Positions 1-7,876 of a DNA stretch of 33,752 nt are shown here, piece by piece (positions within the stretch are counted from its first letter, which is position 1; each line of letters opens with the position of its first letter). A model generated the notes under the pieces. It did no database searches. It was not told where the DNA came from and worked only from the letters and a program-made list of their open reading frames with translations. The translations under genes and the position numbers were made by a program. The stretch spans positions 1 to 33,752 of the forward strand of contig CAZEBW010000038.1 of assembly GCA_964510205.1 (NCBI GenBank), written 5' to 3'. Origin of the DNA: CAZEBW01 sp964510205. Its GTDB lineage: Bacteria > Chloroflexota > Anaerolineae > VGOG01.

Positions 1-122
1 TTGTTAACGTTCCACTGCTACATTTCGCCTGTTAACGATGCCTGCTACATGACACGTAGTGCGTAACGGAATACGAAATACGCAATACGCACCACGCACC
101 ACGCTTCACGAATCAGTGACAG
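1..122. repeat. Leader region with ACGCAATACG-type word repeats
   Basis: No gene is seen here. Positions 1-55 hold two diverged copies of a GTTAACG...CTGCTACAT unit. Positions 60-113 hold a run of 7-8 base words related to ACGAAATACG, ACGCAATACG and ACGCACCACG. The same word family recurs at about 2265-2325 and 31515-31565. No convincing promoter or Shine-Dalgarno was found, so the first gene may continue an operon that begins before the window. Confidence 0.6.
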
Positions 123-1238
123 ATGCTACACCGAATTTGGAACCTGATCGTCAAAGAACTGATCCAGCTCTGGCGCGATAAGTTGATGATGCTCTTTGTG
201 CTGCTGGGGCCGCTGAGCGAGCTGCTGATGGTGGCCTGGTCCACCTCTCAGGGCATTGATCACCTGCCGACGGCGGTACTGGACCTGGATCGCACCGCCG
301 CCAGCCGGGGACTGATCACCGCCGCGGCCAACACGGAGACGTTCGATCCCTACTTTGTGGAGACGATGGATCAGGTCTCCGACGACGTGGGCGGGGGGCG
401 GGCCATGGCGGCCTGGGTGATTCCGGCCGGCTTCCAGGCCCAACTGAACGACGCAGGCGGCGATCCGCCCCAGGTGCAGGTCATCGTGGACGGAGCCGAC
501 GTCGTTGCAGCGCAGACGGCGGCTCAGGCCGCGCCGGGAATCGTGGCCAGCTATGGACAGCAGCAGATGGCTTGGCAGCCCGCTGACGCGACGCCGCTGG
601 ACGTGAGCCTGCGGGTGTGGTTCAACGAGGAGATGAAGGAGTCGAACTACATGATCCCGTCCGAGCTGGGCTTCATCGCCGCCGCCATCGCGGCCATGAT
701 CGCCGGCATGGGCATCGCCCGCGAGCGGGAACAGGGCACGCTGGAGCAGTTGATGGTCACCCCCATCCGGCCGCTGGAGCTGGTGCTGGGCAAGATGACG
801 GTGGCCATCGTCCTGGGCTACACCGAGTTCCTGCTGATGCTGAGCACGATGGTCTGGTTCTTCGATCTGCCGATGCGAGGCTCGCTGCCGCTGTTGATGG
901 CCATCGCTTTCTTCTACATGATCGTAGAATTGGGTTGGGGACTCACCGTCTCTGCCGTGTCCAGCACGCAGATGCAGGCCCTGCTCATCGGCTTTGCCGT
1001 GGTCATGGTCATGGTCATCTTTTGCGGCTATGCTTTCCCCGTGGAGACCATGCCGCCGCTGATGCAGGCCATCGCCAACGTCTTCCCTTTGAAGCACTGG
1101 CTCATCATCTTCCGCAGCATCCTGCTCAAAGGAGCTGGAGTGGAGGTCTTTTGGCCGCAGTTGCTGGCCATCGCCGGGCTGGGGACAGCCATTTACACGG
1201 GCACCGTGCTGCTCCTGCAGCGCAAGAAATTGGAGTAG
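123..1238 (+). CDS. ABC-2 type transporter permease
   Basis: Inner-membrane permease of an ABC-2 exporter, 371 residues, the usual size for the YbhR/YhhJ-like group. One hydrophobic helix lies at about residues 20-40. It is followed by a roughly 130-residue soluble loop, expected outside the membrane, and then five or six hydrophobic segments from about residue 178 to the end, including the conserved stretch around REREQGTLEQLMVTPIRP. That loop-then-helices layout is typical of the family. The ATPase gene follows after 57 bases and a HlyD-type adaptor follows that, so the three probably form one export pump. Such pumps often have two permeases; a second could lie upstream of the window. The substrate cannot be told from sequence; drug, lipid or polyketide export is the usual role. 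The ATG at 123 lacks a clear Shine-Dalgarno. Confidence 0.9.
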   Translation: MLHRIWNLIVKELIQLWRDKLMMLFVLLGPLSELLMVAWSTSQGIDHLPTAVLDLDRTAASRGLITAAANTETFDPYFVETMDQVSDDVGGGRAMAAWVIPAGFQAQLNDAGGDPPQVQVIVDGADVVAAQTAAQAAPGIVASYGQQQMAWQPADATPLDVSLRVWFNEEMKESNYMIPSELGFIAAAIAAMIAGMGIAREREQGTLEQLMVTPIRPLELVLGKMTVAIVLGYTEFLLMLSTMVWFFDLPMRGSLPLLMAIAFFYMIVELGWGLTVSAVSSTQMQALLIGFAVVMVMVIFCGYAFPVETMPPLMQAIANVFPLKHWLIIFRSILLKGAGVEVFWPQLLAIAGLGTAIYTGTVLLLQRKKLE

Positions 1239-1242
1239 TTTT

Positions 1243-1335
1243 GAAAGATGGAAGATGGAAGATGGAAGTTAGAAGTTAGAATTAGAGGGTGAAAGATGTC
1301 CAACCTCCAATCTCCAACCTCCAATCTCCAACCCG
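1243..1335. repeat. Word repeats between permease and ATPase, running into the ATPase gene
   Basis: Positions 1243-1280 are a run of GATGGAA/GTTAGAA words. Positions 1299-1332 are a near-perfect tandem of TCCAACC/TCCAATC words. The second run is translated and forms the first dozen residues of the ATPase. Confidence 0.75.
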
Positions 1336-2252
1336 CCATCCAGACGGTGGGCTTGACCAAACAGTTCGACAGCTTCACGGCGGTGGATGGGGTGAGCTTC
1401 ACCGTGCGCCGAGGGGAGATCTTCGGCTTCTTGGGACCCAACGGCGCGGGCAAGACGACCACCATCCGCATGTTGCTGGGCCTCATCACCCCGACCGCCG
1501 GGCGGGCCACCGTCCTGGGCTTCGACATCGTGCGCCAGGTGGCCGACATCCAGCAGCGCATCGGCTACATGTCGCAGCGGTTCAGCCTGTACGACGACTT
1601 GACGGTTGCCGAAAACCTCAACTTCTTCGGCGGCGCCTACGGCGTGCGGGGGAAGCGACTGGCGGTGCGCAAAGCCTACGTCCTGCAGATGGCCGGCCTC
1701 CGAGAGCGCGAGAACGAGCTGGCCGGCAATCTCTCCGGCGGCTGGCGGCAGCGACTGGCCTTGGGCTGCGCCATCCTCCACGAGCCAGAGATGATCTTCC
1801 TGGACGAACCCACCGCTGGAGTGGATCCCATCTCGCGCCGCGAGTTCTGGGACCTGCTCTACGCCCTGTCGGAAGAGGGGCGCACCATTTTTGTGACCAC
1901 CCACTACATGGACGAGGCGGAGCACTGCCACCGGCTGGCGTTCATCCAGCGTGGGCGGCTGGCGGCCATCGGCTCGCCGGCCGAGATCAAAGAGGAGAAA
2001 ATGCGCGGCCAGGTGCTGGAAATTGACTGCGCCGCGCCGGAGGTGGCCCTGGGCGTGCTGCGGGACAGCGGCCTGTTCGACGAGGTGTCGCTCTACGGCG
2101 CGCTGATCCACGTCGTGGCCGAGGGCGCCGAGGCGCACCGTCCCCAGATCAAGGCAGCGTTGCAGGAGGCGGGGATCGAGATACGCAGCATGGAAGTCAT
2201 CGCCCCATCGCTGGAGGATGTCTTTCTCGCCAGCGTGCGGGAGCAGGAATGA
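1296..2252 (+). CDS. ABC transporter ATP-binding protein (export pump)
   Basis: ATPase subunit that powers the neighbouring ABC-2 permease, 318 residues. Walker A GPNGAGKTT lies at residues 47-55, the Q-loop Gln at 94, the signature LSGGWRQ at 146-152, Walker B MIFLDEP at 166-172 and the switch His at 203, so the nucleotide-binding site is complete. The last 100 residues form the usual C-terminal extension of the CcmA/DrrA group. ATG 1296 is chosen because GAGGGTG lies just upstream. As a result residues 3-12 (SNLQSPTSNL) are encoded by an intergenic-type word repeat, and the conserved fold starts only at about residue 15. It ends 90 bases before the adaptor start, and the gap is filled by another word repeat. 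Confidence 0.95.
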   Translation: MSNLQSPTSNLQPAIQTVGLTKQFDSFTAVDGVSFTVRRGEIFGFLGPNGAGKTTTIRMLLGLITPTAGRATVLGFDIVRQVADIQQRIGYMSQRFSLYDDLTVAENLNFFGGAYGVRGKRLAVRKAYVLQMAGLRERENELAGNLSGGWRQRLALGCAILHEPEMIFLDEPTAGVDPISRREFWDLLYALSEEGRTIFVTTHYMDEAEHCHRLAFIQRGRLAAIGSPAEIKEEKMRGQVLEIDCAAPEVALGVLRDSGLFDEVSLYGALIHVVAEGAEAHRPQIKAALQEAGIEIRSMEVIAPSLEDVFLASVREQE

Positions 2253-2264
2253 ATCTATTGCGTA

Positions 2265-2325
2265 TTGCGTATTCCGTCACACAGCACGCAGTACGCAATA
2301 CGCAATACGAAATACGCAATACGTA
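2265..2325. repeat. ACGCAATACG-type word repeat in the export operon
   Basis: Repeated TACGCAA, TACGAAA and GTATTGCG words fill most of the gap between the ATPase and the adaptor. The same family lies at 60-113 and 31515-31565. The frame stays open through it, which creates a spurious 26-residue N-terminal extension of the adaptor. Confidence 0.75.
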
Positions 2326-2342
2326 CAGACAGGAGAGATCCG

Positions 2343-4214
2343 ATGAAACGAAAACTTGCTATCATCGCAGTTGTCATAGCCCTCATCGCCGGCGCGGCCG
2401 GCATCGGCTGGCTCTACTTCCGCCTCAATCCGGCGGCCTGGGACGATTTCGTGGCCGAGATGCGGGGCGAGACGACGAGCAGCGCGGCCCCACGCCCGGT
2501 GCAGCGGCCGGCGCGGAGGTCGGGCGGGCTGTTCGCTTCCGGCACCATCGAGGCCGAAGAAGTGGCCGTCGCCCACGAGATGGGCGGGCGCATTATCGAA
2601 ATGCTGGCCGATGAGGGGGACGAGGTGGCGGCCGGCGGCGTGCTGGTCCGGCTGGATCAGACCATGCTGCTGTCTCAGCGGGACCAGGCCGAGGCGGCGG
2701 TGGCCCAGGCGCGGGCAGGGCTGGAGGCGGCGCGGGCTCAACTGGCCCAGGCCGAGGCCGGCGCCCGCACTGAAGAGATCGCTCAGGCCAGGGGTGGGGT
2801 GGCCGCGGCGCAAGCGGGTCTGGAAGCGGCTCAGGGGCAACAGGCCGCCGCCGAAGCCGAGCTGAAAGTGGCTAAAGCTCAAACGTCGGCAGCGGAGGTG
2901 GCGCAGACCAACGCCAAGCTGCTGGTGACCGCTGCCCAGGCGGACCTCGACCGGGCCGAGGCCCAAGCGTCGGCGGCAGAGGCGGCGCAGACCAACGCCG
3001 AGCTGCTGGTGGCCGCTGCCCAGGCAGACCTCGACCGAGCCAAGGCCCAACTGGCCCAGGTGCAGGCAGGAGCTACTAAAGAAGACATCGCCATCGCCCA
3101 GAGCGCGGTGGAGGGTGCGCAGGCGCAGTTGGCACAAGTGAAGGCCGGTCCGGAAGAGGAAACGGTGGAGGTCGCCAAACTGAACTGGGATCTGGCCCGC
3201 AATACGCTGTGGCAGGCCCAACTAGAGCGGGATGCGACCAAGGGTGCCCCCGGCGTGCCAGACTACCAAAAAGACCTGGTTGACGCGGCAGTCGGCGCGG
3301 CCGAGATTGGGGTTGACATCGCTCGGTTGCAGTACCAGTTGGCGGCCAAAGGCGCGAGTGAGGAGCAGGTTCGCGTCGCCCAGGCGGCGGTCAGCCAGGC
3401 TCAGGCTCAACTGGATAAGGTCAAAGCCGGCGCTCGCCCCGAAGAAGTGGACATGGCCCAGGCTGGGGTGGATGCGGCGAAGGCGCAATTGGCCCAGGCC
3501 GAGGCCGGCATCGCTGCGGCGAAAGCCAACCTGGACACGGCCCAGGCTGGGGTGAAGGCCGCCCAGTCGCAGTTGGCCCAGGCCCAGGCGGGCATAGAGG
3601 CGGCGGAGGCCAACCTGGACACGGCTCAGGCTGGGGAGGAGGCGGCCCAGGCCGCCGCGCTCATTGCCCAGGCCGGTACAGCCGCAGCCCAGGCCCAACT
3701 CGACCAGGCCCAGGCCACCCTCGATCTGCTGAAGGCCGGCGCCCGCCCCGAAGAGATCGCGCTGCTGGAAGCCAACGTCGCCCAGGCCGAGGCCGCGCTG
3801 GCCAACGCCGAGGCCGCGCTGAAAGGCGTGGACGTTCAATTGCAGCGCATGGCGCTGGCCGCTCCGGTGGGCGGCGTCGTCGTCGAGCGGCTGGCCCACA
3901 CGGGCGAACTGGCCTCGCCCGGCGCATCGCTGTTCACCCTGGCCAACCTGGACCGGGTGACGCTGACCGTCTACGTGCCCGAGACCGACCTGGGGCGGGT
4001 GTCGCTGGGCCAGACGGTGGAGGTCACGGTGGACGCCTACGGGGACGTCTTCAGCGGCCAGGTCTCCCACATCGCGTCCCAGGCCGAGTTCACGCCCAAG
4101 AACGTGCAGACCCAAGAGGAGCGGGTGCACATGGTCTTCGCCGTCAAGATCCAGTTGGACAACGCCGACCACCGCCTAAAGCCCGGCATGCCCGCTGACG
4201 CGACGTTTCGGTAG
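2343..4214 (+). CDS. HlyD-family periplasmic adaptor with a very long coiled coil
   Basis: Membrane-fusion/adaptor subunit of the export pump, 623 residues; relatives are usually 330-400. Residues 5-27 are a membrane anchor. Residues 66-106 (starting SGTIEAEE) are the first half of the lipoyl-like domain. Residues 107-504 are an Ala/Gln/Glu-rich coiled coil, and residues 505-623 give the second lipoyl half (APVGGVVVERL) and beta-barrel (VTLTVYVPETDLG). The coil has clearly grown by duplication: 2877-2960 and 2961-3044 are consecutive 84-base (28-residue) near copies, and a second pair with the theme AKANLDTAQAG lies at about 3510-3640. ATG 2343 follows AGGAGAGATCC. An in-frame start at 2265 would only add residues encoded by a word repeat. 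It may reach across an unusually thick cell envelope; that is inference. Confidence 0.92.
   Translation: MKRKLAIIAVVIALIAGAAGIGWLYFRLNPAAWDDFVAEMRGETTSSAAPRPVQRPARRSGGLFASGTIEAEEVAVAHEMGGRIIEMLADEGDEVAAGGVLVRLDQTMLLSQRDQAEAAVAQARAGLEAARAQLAQAEAGARTEEIAQARGGVAAAQAGLEAAQGQQAAAEAELKVAKAQTSAAEVAQTNAKLLVTAAQADLDRAEAQASAAEAAQTNAELLVAAAQADLDRAKAQLAQVQAGATKEDIAIAQSAVEGAQAQLAQVKAGPEEETVEVAKLNWDLARNTLWQAQLERDATKGAPGVPDYQKDLVDAAVGAAEIGVDIARLQYQLAAKGASEEQVRVAQAAVSQAQAQLDKVKAGARPEEVDMAQAGVDAAKAQLAQAEAGIAAAKANLDTAQAGVKAAQSQLAQAQAGIEAAEANLDTAQAGEEAAQAAALIAQAGTAAAQAQLDQAQATLDLLKAGARPEEIALLEANVAQAEAALANAEAALKGVDVQLQRMALAAPVGGVVVERLAHTGELASPGASLFTLANLDRVTLTVYVPETDLGRVSLGQTVEVTVDAYGDVFSGQVSHIASQAEFTPKNVQTQEERVHMVFAVKIQLDNADHRLKPGMPADATFR
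2877..3044 (+). repeat. 84-bp tandem duplication inside the adaptor coiled coil
   Basis: Two consecutive 84-base units encode 28-residue blocks that begin AQTSAAEVAQTN and AQASAAEAAQTN and differ at only a few residues. 28 residues equals four heptads, so the coiled-coil register is kept. Confidence 0.85.
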
Positions 4215-4269
4215 GTGGAACAACGGACCGGTAGGATTTAGCGGACATCCATATCTCGTCTTCTGACTG

Positions 4270-4314
4270 AAAGAGAAAGGTTCTGGCGGATAGTCCGCCA
4301 GAACCTTTCTCTTT
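4270..4314 (+). terminator. Terminator hairpin of the export operon
   Basis: A perfect 21-bp stem (4270-4290 with 4294-4314) with a 3-base loop. The A-rich left end and T-rich right end make it look bidirectional. It lies 55 bases after the adaptor stop codon. Confidence 0.85.
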
Positions 4315-4335
4315 GCCCACTGCTTGGGGGTGTGA

Positions 4336-4433
4336 AGAAACCAGGTTTTTACCTGTCTGGGCAAGCAGTATGTCGGTTTATGAGACCTCCTGAAGTGCGA
4401 TAAGCTGTCCTATCAACGAAAAACCTGGTTTCT
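4336..4433. repeat. Interrupted inverted repeat AGAAACCAGGTTTTT
   Basis: A perfect 15-base repeat at 4336-4350 and its reverse complement at 4419-4433 flank 68 bases without a coding signal. It lies between the export operon terminator and the end of the next, oppositely oriented gene. It could be a small palindromic repeat element; no transposase is present. Confidence 0.6.
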
Positions 4434-4473
4434 GTCCCTGGCTGAACGGTTACGTTAGAGGCAGCGGTCTACC

Positions 4474-4890
4474 TCAAGTGAACTGAGCGATAGCCATCAG
4501 GATGGTCATGATGGTGCCCAGCAGGGCCAGCGTCCCCACCGTCCAGCGGGTCATCGTGCTTATGTGCCTGTACATTTCATCGAAGCGCTTGTTCATCCGA
4601 TCGAAGCGCTCATCATTGCGAGCTTCCAGCCGCTCGAACCGCTCGTTCATCTCGGAATTCATCCGATCGAACCGCTCGTCCATTGTGCGGTGCAGGTCAG
4701 TGATTCTATCCTTCACATCGGCGACATCGTGCTCTAGAATGTCCAGGCGTGAAAGCACCTCACGATACTCATCGCGACGCACGGCGTGTTCAACCAGAAC
4801 GACCTCGAACCACTGAGTCAGGTCGCCCGTCGCTTCCGGGCCGAGGGTTCGCTCCACACTTTGGGGTATTTTGGGCAAAGTAGCTCGCAT
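4474..4890 (-). CDS. Small coiled-coil protein with C-terminal membrane anchor
   Basis: A 138-residue protein of unknown function. Residues 45-110 are a charged heptad-rich coiled coil with repeated ERFDRMN/ERFERLE units. Residues 115-135 (TVGTLALLGTIMTILMAIAQ) are one membrane helix, so the coil should hang from the membrane by its C-terminus. A very good Shine-Dalgarno, AGGAGG, lies 6 bases before the ATG. A perfect consensus promoter (4945-4973) lies 55 bases further upstream, so it is probably transcribed on its own. I do not recognise a named family. Confidence 0.8.
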   Translation of the reverse strand: MRATLPKIPQSVERTLGPEATGDLTQWFEVVLVEHAVRRDEYREVLSRLDILEHDVADVKDRITDLHRTMDERFDRMNSEMNERFERLEARNDERFDRMNKRFDEMYRHISTMTRWTVGTLALLGTIMTILMAIAQFT

Positions 4891-4944
4891 GTGATTCCTC
4901 CTAGGAGATCAACCAGATAGCAAGGCAACGAAACATCGCTTTCT

Positions 4945-4973
4945 ATTATACTGCTAACCCGGCCTGATGTCAA
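4945..4973 (-). promoter_or_regulatory. Consensus sigma-70 promoter for the coiled-coil gene
   Basis: On the minus strand TTGACA (4973-4968) and TATAAT (4950-4945) are separated by exactly 17 bases. Both hexamers are perfect consensus. It lies between the mutM stop codon and the start of the 138-residue coiled-coil protein. Confidence 0.85.
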
Positions 4974-5039
4974 ACCACCTCTATTGTTTCTCTAAAGCCG
5001 AACCTGGCATGAGGACTGATCAGAAGCCGCCAGGGAAGT

Positions 5040-5855
5040 TCACTGGCCACATCGGGGGCAGAAGTAGGTTCCCCGCCCGCCTACTTTGATCCTTTCAATG
5101 GGCGTGGCGCAGACGAAACAGGGCTCTCCCTTGCGCCCTTTGACCTGAAATGTCTCTTGATAGGAGCCTTCGCTCCCGTCCAGGTGCAGGAAGGCCATCT
5201 CCGATGAGCCGCCCAGCTTCAACCCCCGCCGCAGTTCCGACGCGATGCTGGCGTGCAATCGCTCCACTTCCTCCTCGCTCAACTCCGAAGCGCGGCGCCG
5301 GGGATGCAGCCTCGCTCGGAAGAGGATCTCGTCGGTATAGACGTTGCCCAGGCCAGCAATGACGGCCTGATTCATCAGCGTGGTTTTGATCATTCCCCGC
5401 CTCTTGGCCAGCAGCCGCCGCAGTAGATCGAGGGTGAAGCGCTCATCCAAAGGATCAACGCCCAGCTTGGCTACGGCAGGCCAGTCGTCCACCTCGGCTG
5501 TGGGCAAAAGGTGGACGTACTTCAGCCTCACCTGGCCCAGGCTCAGGACATCGTCGGCGAATGTCAGCTCCAGGCAAACGTCGCGGGGCTGGCCGGCGAA
5601 GGGCGGCAAGAGGAGCAGTTGGCCCACCATCATCAGGTGGATGATGAGCGAGTGGCCGCCGTCGAAATCGAGCACTAGCATCTTGCCCCGCCGCCGCACG
5701 CCGACGATGGCGCTGCCCTCCACGGCCTCCCTGAGTTGGGCAGCGGGGAACTGGCCCTCTCCCTTCGCGAAGACGCCGACCTCGGACACCCTGCGCCCAA
5801 CGACCTCGCGCCGCAGTTCCTCTTTGAGTATATCTACTTCAGGCAACTCAGGCAT
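5040..5855 (-). CDS. mutM: Formamidopyrimidine-DNA glycosylase
   Basis: Base-excision repair enzyme that removes oxidised purines such as 8-oxoguanine and nicks the DNA at the abasic site. Length 271 residues, normal for the family. The N-terminus PELPEV carries the catalytic Pro2 and Glu3. Lys58 in RRRGK matches the conserved catalytic lysine. The H2TH DNA-binding region is at about residues 168-185 (GLGNVYTDEILF), and the C-terminal zinc finger has all four cysteines (CFVC and CPRC). A moderate Shine-Dalgarno (AAGGGA) precedes the ATG. Upstream on the same strand lies a radical SAM/HhH protein, separated by 219 bases that contain a palindromic repeat element, so co-transcription is uncertain. 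Confidence 0.96.
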   Translation of the reverse strand: MPELPEVDILKEELRREVVGRRVSEVGVFAKGEGQFPAAQLREAVEGSAIVGVRRRGKMLVLDFDGGHSLIIHLMMVGQLLLLPPFAGQPRDVCLELTFADDVLSLGQVRLKYVHLLPTAEVDDWPAVAKLGVDPLDERFTLDLLRRLLAKRRGMIKTTLMNQAVIAGLGNVYTDEILFRARLHPRRRASELSEEEVERLHASIASELRRGLKLGGSSEMAFLHLDGSEGSYQETFQVKGRKGEPCFVCATPIERIKVGGRGTYFCPRCGQ

Positions 5856-5904
5856 TCTGTCAGTCCCTTCATCTGCGTTGTGTGCGAGAATGTTGTCGGG
5901 AATA

Positions 5905-5996
5905 TGTCATTGCGAGGCGCGCTGTTTGCGCCGAAGCAATCTCTACCTCGCGAATTGGGGATCGCTTCGGCGGGAAAGCACCGCCTCGCGATGACA
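5905..5996. repeat. Small palindromic (MITE-like) element, copy 1
   Basis: A 92-base element bounded by 14-base terminal inverted repeats, TGTCATTGCGAGGC at 5905-5918 and GCCTCGCGATGACA at 5983-5996 (one mismatch). A second internal inverted pair is GCCGAAGCAATC / GATCGCTTCGGC. A related 107-base copy lies at 18572-18678. No transposase is present, so any movement would have to be in trans. Confidence 0.75.
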
Positions 5997-6074
5997 CTTG
6001 GAGTTTCTGCCCTTACGAGTAGCGCGACCGCGCCATAGAGCATCTCACAATGACATCCATGAGTCTGGCTGCGA

Positions 6075-7190
6075 CTACACCGCGCCAAGAATCTGCTGCT
6101 CAATTTCCCTGGCCAACTTCTTCCCCACATTGGGGATGCTCTCCAACCCCTTCGCCCCCATCCGCTCGTAGACCAGGCGCACGTCCTGCTCCAGTTCGTC
6201 CAAAGCCCAGGCGGCCTTGCGGTAGGCCCAAATCCTGTAATCTCGCTCCCCCGCCAGCTCCAGCCGATAAGCCTTGTCAGCCAGATATTCGGCGATGCGC
6301 TTGTTGGCCGCCCGTTTTTCGCCGGGAATGATGGGACGAGGCATTCGGTCGCTGAGGCCGTAGCTCTGGCACAGCTCTGCTACTTTCAGGCCCAGTCGGT
6401 TCCAGTAGTCTCTCGGTGGGCCGTAGCTGCCCTGGGGATAGAGTCGCTCGTAGAGGGGCAGCTTCTGCGGATAGATGCGCGCCAACTGCTTCAGAAAATA
6501 GGCTTTTTGGGCGTTGGAAAGGGTCAGCCCGCCGGCCAGGACGAAGTCGCCGCCGTGGTCGCGCGTCCAGCGCACCACCGCTTCCAGGTTGTCGTCATCG
6601 TCGTAGATGCCGGGGAGGATGGGCATGAAGGTCGTGCCCGTGACGATGCCCGCCCTGGCGAACTGCTCCATGGCCTTGAAGCGATGAGGCGGCAGGGGCA
6701 CGGCAGGCTCGAAGTCTTTGAGGTATTCGTAATGGGGGGATTCGGGGGTGGCGATCATGCTGAAGCTGACCACGGCCCGCGCTCTGTCGTTGATGGCCGC
6801 GATCAGCTCCAAATCTTGCAGCACGTTATGCGACTTCTCCAGCACGAAGACGGGGAAGCCGAGGTCGAGGCACACCTGGAGCATCTGGCGCGAGAGGCGG
6901 TGCCGCTGCTCGGCGGGCTGGTAGTCGCCCAAACCGACCACGCCCACTGGCAGCTTCGAGAGCTCTTTGCGCAGCAACTGCGGGGCGTTGATCTTCACCT
7001 TGATCAGGCGAGCAAAATCGTCGGGATCAGGGTAGGGACAATACTTGCTCTCGCGCCAGTAGCAATATTCGCAGCCGTGCTGACAGCCCACGTAGGGGTG
7101 GGCGGTGTAGCGCGTCCAAAACCAGTGGTCGGGGCGCTTGTGCTTGTTCAGGATGCGCTTGGGCCGGTAGGGCTGATATTCGACTGCCAT
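6075..7190 (-). CDS. Radical SAM protein fused to a PolX-like HhH domain
   Basis: A 371-residue protein. Residues 30-230 form a radical SAM domain with the 4Fe-4S motif Cys36-x3-Cys40-x2-Cys43 (CQHGCEYCY). The overall sequence resembles the SplB/photolyase-like radical SAM group. Residues 296-371 look like the 8-kDa N-terminal domain of family X DNA polymerases: an N-x-x-IAEYL helix, an AYRKAAWAL helix and a terminal hairpin (IPNVGKKLAREI). A fused DNA-binding domain, and a stand-alone relative of it two genes upstream, suggest a role in DNA repair or modification; this is inference. The start at 7190 is where family-like sequence begins (MAVEYQPYRPKRILN). An in-frame ATG at 7244 would add 18 residues encoded by a palindromic repeat. 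Neither has a clear Shine-Dalgarno. Confidence 0.85.
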   Translation of the reverse strand: MAVEYQPYRPKRILNKHKRPDHWFWTRYTAHPYVGCQHGCEYCYWRESKYCPYPDPDDFARLIKVKINAPQLLRKELSKLPVGVVGLGDYQPAEQRHRLSRQMLQVCLDLGFPVFVLEKSHNVLQDLELIAAINDRARAVVSFSMIATPESPHYEYLKDFEPAVPLPPHRFKAMEQFARAGIVTGTTFMPILPGIYDDDDNLEAVVRWTRDHGGDFVLAGGLTLSNAQKAYFLKQLARIYPQKLPLYERLYPQGSYGPPRDYWNRLGLKVAELCQSYGLSDRMPRPIIPGEKRAANKRIAEYLADKAYRLELAGERDYRIWAYRKAAWALDELEQDVRLVYERMGAKGLESIPNVGKKLAREIEQQILGAV

Positions 7191-7207
7191 GGTCTCAAGC
7201 CGTGGAG

Positions 7208-7238
7208 ACCTGACAGGTTTAGCAAGACCTGTCAGGTC
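7208..7238. repeat. Palindromic repeat GACCTGACAGGT
   Basis: GACCTGACAGGT and ACCTGTCAGGTC form an inverted repeat with a short loop immediately upstream of the radical SAM start. It is too close to the gene to be a terminator for the SH3b gene without also affecting the next gene. It is most simply a dispersed palindromic repeat. Confidence 0.6.
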
Positions 7239-7253
7239 TTCCATCCCTATGGC

Positions 7254-7798
7254 CTATGGCAGAGTCGGCTCCAGCCAGTCGTCTGCCGCCCAGCCGACGA
7301 ATCCGTCCTCGTCCTCCAGCCGCCACCAGGTGTAGCCGTCGGCGTCCTCAGGACCCTCCAGCACTTCGAGAATCGTCCCGTCTTTGACGATGGTCAGGCG
7401 AGCATAGTTCAGTCCAGGACCGGAGCGATAGCTCAGTGCATCGGCTTCNNNNNNNNNNCCGGATCTCCGCCCAGGGCATCGGCTTCGGCGCCGACGACCT
7501 TCACATAGCCGCCAACCTCAATCTTGGTGGGGACGCTGGGGGTAGGTGTGGGCTGGGGAGTGGGAGTGGCCGTGGGGAGCGGGGTCGCCGTCGGTAGAGC
7601 GGGGGTGAAGGTAGGTATGATTTCCGGGGTCGGCTGGGTTGTCGGCGCGAAGGGGTTCCAAAGGGTGATGAACACGGTCAATATCAACAGTAGAATGACC
7701 ACCAGGGGCCAAAGGGGCAATCCGCGCCGACTCTTCGCTCGTGTCTGCCGCTGAACATCCTCCTCGTAATAATCGTCTTGGGTGTTGAAGTCAGACAT
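7254..7798 (-). CDS. Membrane-anchored SH3b-domain protein (interrupted by assembly gap)
   Basis: Residues 1-30 are charged, then one membrane helix (LWPLVVILLLILTVFITLW), then a Thr/Pro-rich linker (TPTPQPTPTP) and a bacterial SH3-like domain. The N gap (7449-7458) falls inside that domain. Downstream of the gap the frame that makes sense reads ALSYRSGPGLNYARL through DDWLEPTLP and ends at TAG 7256-7254. With the 10 Ns taken literally the frame is wrong. ATG 7798 has a good Shine-Dalgarno (AAGGAG, 8-base spacing). SH3b domains usually bind peptidoglycan or other cell-wall polymers, so an extracytoplasmic wall-binding role is likely. The catalytic partner, if any, is unknown. Confidence 0.75.
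7449..7458. other. Assembly gap (10 Ns)
   Basis: Ten Ns in the SH3b gene. The 10-11 bases GCATCGGCTTC occur on both sides of the gap, at about 7438-7448 and 7477-7487. The contig ends therefore probably overlap, and the true gap may be zero or negative. Confidence 0.9.
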
Positions 7799-7876
7799 TT
7801 TCGATGCTCCTTTCACTGTTTATTGCTTGTCCTCCCTCGGCTTAGGAAGACTGATGGAACTCAGTAACAATTCGTG

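Noticed and set aside
4176..4364. Small minus-strand open frame across the terminator
   Set aside because: It spans a perfect terminator hairpin and the end of the adaptor gene, and has no Shine-Dalgarno or homologous look.
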